From: Clostridium sp. SY8519
GTDB taxonomy: Bacteria > Bacillota > Clostridia > Lachnospirales > Lachnospiraceae
Direction: 5' to 3'
Assembly (NCBI RefSeq): GCF_000270305.1
Contig: NC_015737.1
Coordinates: 306,501-370,500 of the forward strand
DNA length: 64,000 nt
In this document: positions 61,375-64,000 of the stretch, in pieces
Numbering within the stretch: the stretch's first letter is position 1
How the letters are laid out: the number at the start of each line of letters is the position of its first letter
The notes under the pieces: model-generated
The model's database searches: none
The model's input: the letters and a program-made list of their open reading frames with translations, nothing else
Told to the model about the DNA's origin: nothing
Position numbers and translations under genes: made by a program

Positions 61375-62631
61375 TTAAGACCTCTGCTTTCTGAATACAA
61401 GGGTAACATTATGCCCGCCAAATCCGAGGGAATTGGATATAGCGACATTTATCGGGGAAGAATAGCCTTGGCCGGGCACGATGTCCAGGTCGCATTCCTC
61501 ATCCGGTACCTGATAATTAATGGTGGGCGGCAGAAAATCCTGCTCCATTGCCTTTACGGTCAGAACTGCTTCCACTGCCGCGCTGGCGCCCAGGAGATGG
61601 CCGGTCATGGATTTTGTGGAGCTGATTTTCAGCTGCTTTGCATGGGCGCCGAATACCTGCTTCACCGCTGCGGTTTCACACCGGTCATTCATCGGTGTGG
61701 ATGTGCCGTGGGCATTGATGTAATCCACTGCCTCCGGCGCCACCTGCGCGTCTTTTAACGCATCTGCCATACAGCGGGCTGCCCCGGCGCCGTCCTCCAG
61801 AGGAGCGGTGATATGATGGGCATCACAGTTTGCGCCGTATCCTGCCAGTTCTCCGTAAATATGAGCGCCTCTGCTTACCGCATGTTCGTATTCTTCCAGA
61901 ATCAGGCAGCCTGCGCCTTCTCCCATTACGAATCCCCTGCGCTCTTTATCAAAAGGAATCGAGGCCCGGGAAGGATCCGATTCCGTGGTCAGTGCTTTCA
62001 ATGTGGTAAATCCGCCGATGGACAGGGGAGTAATGGCTGCTTCTGCCCCGCCGCATACCATAAGGTCCTCATAGCCGTCCCGAATCAGACGAAAGGCGTC
62101 TCCGATGGCGTTGGCCGCGCTGGCGCAGGCGGATACCGTACAGCTGCAGTGTCCGTGAAGTCCGAAGCGGATGGCAATCTGGCCGGCAGCCATGTTGGAG
62201 ATGGATTTCGGAATAAAATGGGGAGACACCCGGTCAAACCCCTTTTCCAGTCCTTTGGTCTGCTCCTGTTCGATAGTGCTGATGCCGCCGATTCCGCTGG
62301 CCATAATGATTCCCCAGCGATTCCGCTCTTCCCAGGTATCCGTATCCCCTTCCGGTTCTTCCAGTCCCGCATCTGCCATGGCCTGCACAGCCGCTGTCAT
62401 GGCAAACTGGGTATAGGGATCCATTTTTCTCAGTTCCCGTTTGTCAATGTATTTCTGAAAATCCGGATCTTTGACTTCACCGGCCAGGGTCACTTTCCGC
62501 CCTGCGGTATCATAGTGTGTAATCGGCCCGATTCCGTTTTTTCCCTGCAGGACAGCATCCCACGCTTCTTCCACGGTATTGCCGATGGGGCAGATGATGC
62601 CCAGTCCGGTAATTGCTACTCTTCTGCTCAT
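61375..62631 (-). CDS. fabF: 3-oxoacyl-ACP synthase II FabF
   Basis: 418 residues. Thiolase-fold condensing enzyme with Cys in CTVSACASAANAIGD, His in NAHGTSTPMND and His in GHLLGASAAVEAVL; KSMTG carries the conserved Lys. The N-terminus RRVAITGLGIICPIGN and the C-terminal SNSLGFGGHNVTLVF are typical. Elongates acyl-ACP with malonyl-ACP. Start has AGGAGGAAAAC, overlapping the end of fabG. Confidence 0.96.
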   Translation of the reverse strand: MSRRVAITGLGIICPIGNTVEEAWDAVLQGKNGIGPITHYDTAGRKVTLAGEVKDPDFQKYIDKRELRKMDPYTQFAMTAAVQAMADAGLEEPEGDTDTWEERNRWGIIMASGIGGISTIEQEQTKGLEKGFDRVSPHFIPKSISNMAAGQIAIRFGLHGHCSCTVSACASAANAIGDAFRLIRDGYEDLMVCGGAEAAITPLSIGGFTTLKALTTESDPSRASIPFDKERRGFVMGEGAGCLILEEYEHAVSRGAHIYGELAGYGANCDAHHITAPLEDGAGAARCMADALKDAQVAPEAVDYINAHGTSTPMNDRCETAAVKQVFGAHAKQLKISSTKSMTGHLLGASAAVEAVLTVKAMEQDFLPPTINYQVPDEECDLDIVPGQGYSSPINVAISNSLGFGGHNVTLVFRKQRS

Positions 62632-62640
62632 GTTTTCCTC

Positions 62641-63384
62641 CTATACGGCCATTCCGCCGTCCACACACAGGACCTGACCGGTCAGATACGCGGATTCCCT
62701 TGCCGCGAAAAAGGCGATGGCATTCGCCACATCTTCCGGTTCCCCGGCCCGTCTGGCAGGAATCGAATCCGCAATGGCTTTTTTTGCTTCTTCACTGACT
62801 GCCGCCATCATTTCCGTGGCAATCATGCCCGGTGCCACCGCGTTGACTGTGATTCCCTTCGCCGCCAGTTCCTTGGCCAGGGATTTTGTCATGCCGATCA
62901 CTGCCGCTTTGCTGGCGGAGTAATTGGCCTGTCCCGCGTTGCCCCGGATTCCCACCACACTGCTCAAGGAAATGATCCGGCCGTACTTCTGCTTCAGCAT
63001 AATCCGGGCCGCCCGTTTCATACAGTAAAAGGTTCCGTAAAGATTTACCTGCATGACACGGTCAAAGTCCTCCGGTTTCATCCGAAGCATGATATTGTCC
63101 CGGGTAATGCCCGCATTGTTCACCAGAATGTCAATTCTTCCGCCAAATTCCATGGCCTGCTGAAACAAAGCGTCCACCTGCGCAGGATCTGCCACGTCGC
63201 CTTTCACACACAGGGTACGGACCCCGTATGCTTCACAGGCCCTGGCTGTCTCCTGTGCCTTTTCTTCATTTCCCGCGTAATTAATGACAATATCGGCTCC
63301 CTCCTGTGCCAGACGGATGCATACCGCTCTTCCGATGCCGCGGCTTCCGCCGGTAACCAGGGCCACCTGATTCTCAAGTCCCAT
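62641..63384 (-). CDS. fabG: 3-oxoacyl-ACP reductase FabG
   Basis: 247 residues from ATG 63382-63384 (AAGAGGAAAAT upstream; the open frame to 63465 has no similarity). Classical SDR: VTGGSRGIGRAV at 8-19, NNAGITRDN, Ser in ISLSSVVGIRGNAGQ and YSASK. GTGAP-like C-terminus VLCVDGGMAV. NADPH-dependent reduction of 3-oxoacyl-ACP. Nine bases separate its stop from the fabF start. Confidence 0.96.
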   Translation of the reverse strand: MGLENQVALVTGGSRGIGRAVCIRLAQEGADIVINYAGNEEKAQETARACEAYGVRTLCVKGDVADPAQVDALFQQAMEFGGRIDILVNNAGITRDNIMLRMKPEDFDRVMQVNLYGTFYCMKRAARIMLKQKYGRIISLSSVVGIRGNAGQANYSASKAAVIGMTKSLAKELAAKGITVNAVAPGMIATEMMAAVSEEAKKAIADSIPARRAGEPEDVANAIAFFAARESAYLTGQVLCVDGGMAV

Positions 63385-63433
63385 ATTTTCCTCTTTTCTC
63401 CGTCTGTCCTGACGGACGTCTATTTTCCTGTCT

Positions 63434-63523
63434 CCGGAATTCCTGTTTTCCCATCCCCGGAACACCTGTCTTTCCGTCCCGAACGCCTGTCTTCCCGGCT
63501 CCGGAACGCTCTGTTCCCCGGGT
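63434..63523. repeat. Degenerate 23-base direct repeats between fabD and fabG
   Basis: Four units resembling CCGGAACGCCTGTCTTCCCGTCC start at 63434, 63457, 63480 and 63501. They fill the 149-base gap between fabD (end 63534) and fabG (start 63384), where Firmicutes normally have no gap or a short one. Confidence 0.55.
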
Positions 63524-63533
63524 CTGCGGATTC

Positions 63534-64000
63534 CTAACGCCCGAACCGCTCCAGCAGTTCGGCCATGCCGGCCGCGTCTTCCACCGCGCTGACCCGGATC
63601 TCTTTTGCCGTACGCTTCACAAAGCCGGACAGCGCCTTTCCGGGGCCGATCTCAAGGATGGTATCCACCCCCTGCGCTTCCATATAGCGAATGGTCTGCG
63701 CCATGCGGACACTGGACTGCACCTGCTGCTCCAGCAGTCCGGGAATGGTCTCTCCCTCTGCCAGCGGCCGGGCCGTGGTGTTAAAAATCACCGGAAACTG
63801 CATGGTTCCGAACTGCATCTGCCGAAACTGTTCCCGCAGGGCCTCCCCGGCGGGATGCATCATGGATGTGTGAAACGCGCTGCTGACCTTTAAGGGCACC
63901 GCGCGGCGCGCCCCGGCCTCTTTCGCAAAAGCTGCCGCTGCCTGCACCGCTTCCCGCTGTCCGGCAATCACGGTCTGACTGCTGGTGTTGTAATTGGCCA
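63534..64000 (-). CDS. fabD: Malonyl-CoA:ACP transacylase FabD (3' part)
   Basis: C-terminal 155 or so residues; the 5' part lies beyond the right edge. It reads ANYNTSSQTVIAGQREAVQA, VSSAFHTSMMHPAGEALREQ with the catalytic His, and EIGPGKALSGFVKRT near the end. Transfers malonyl from CoA to ACP. Operon order fabD-fabG-fabF-fabZ agrees with clostridial clusters, with fabH, acpP and fabK expected further upstream. Confidence 0.95.
   Translation of the reverse strand, partial: ANYNTSSQTVIAGQREAVQAAAAFAKEAGARRAVPLKVSSAFHTSMMHPAGEALREQFRQMQFGTMQFPVIFNTTARPLAEGETIPGLLEQQVQSSVRMAQTIRYMEAQGVDTILEIGPGKALSGFVKRTAKEIRVSAVEDAAGMAELLERFGR

Noticed and set aside
61813..63537. Long plus-strand open frame antisense to fabF and fabG
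   Set aside because: Shadow of two certain fab genes; no start signal and no motif.

Overview
The window looks like chromosomal DNA from an anaerobic Gram-positive Firmicute, most likely Lachnospiraceae or a close clostridial relative. The basis is the rpmG-secE-nusG-rplK-rplA-rplJ order, strong AGGAGG-type ribosome binding sites with frequent GTG and TTG starts, lipoprotein and sortase-type anchors but no outer-membrane genes, a fab cluster with a MarR-type regulator, and many lone clostridial families (DUF3048, YgiQ, LCP, LemA, two-domain CHR). I see no tRNA or rRNA gene, no phage, no insertion sequence and no CRISPR array.

Layout. 1-2.6 kb: the translation/transcription operon on the minus strand, ending inside rplJ, with an attenuator-type leader before rplJ. 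2.7-17.5 kb: small housekeeping and regulatory units: NADH pyrophosphatase, a TetR regulator, a chromate-family transporter with a divergent LysR gene, a secreted nuclease, a molybdate-type HTH-PBP regulator facing a duplicated TOBE (Mop) protein, a small alarmone synthetase, a CoA-type Nudix enzyme, two exported proteins, an orphan CbiT-like protein and an SDR. 17.5-25.5 kb: rhodanese, LarA racemase, hydantoinase/oxoprolinase, LCP protein, YgiQ and LemA.

25.6-38.5 kb is the most coherent block. It is a reductive pyrimidine degradation locus read leftward from a promoter near 37.1 kb. In order it encodes a class III aminotransferase, an NMT1/THI5-type ABC importer (ATPase, two permeases, binding protein), dihydropyrimidinase, PreA, an N-carbamoyl-beta-alanine amidohydrolase, a cytidylate-kinase-like protein and an iron alcohol dehydrogenase. 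A PucR regulator gene is transcribed divergently. The predicted route is uracil/thymine to dihydropyrimidine, N-carbamoyl-beta-alanine, beta-alanine, malonate semialdehyde and 3-hydroxypropionate. The importer's binding protein has its domain order rotated (a circular permutation), which is the most unusual single gene in the window.

38.6-51.9 kb: membrane protein, aminotransferase, a 1221-residue sortase-anchored surface protein, DUF3048 lipoprotein, HtrA protease, SstT, Dus and a CDF exporter with manganese-type site residues. 52-58 kb: a copper unit, csoR then copA with a CopZ domain fused in frame that keeps its own ribosome binding site. Four palindromic operator-like boxes lie upstream of csoR, and a fifth, weaker one lies at the start of an ABC exporter 0.8 kb away. 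58-64 kb: a PcrA/UvrD-type helicase and the 3' part of a fatty acid synthesis operon (fabD-fabG-fabF-fabZ-marR).
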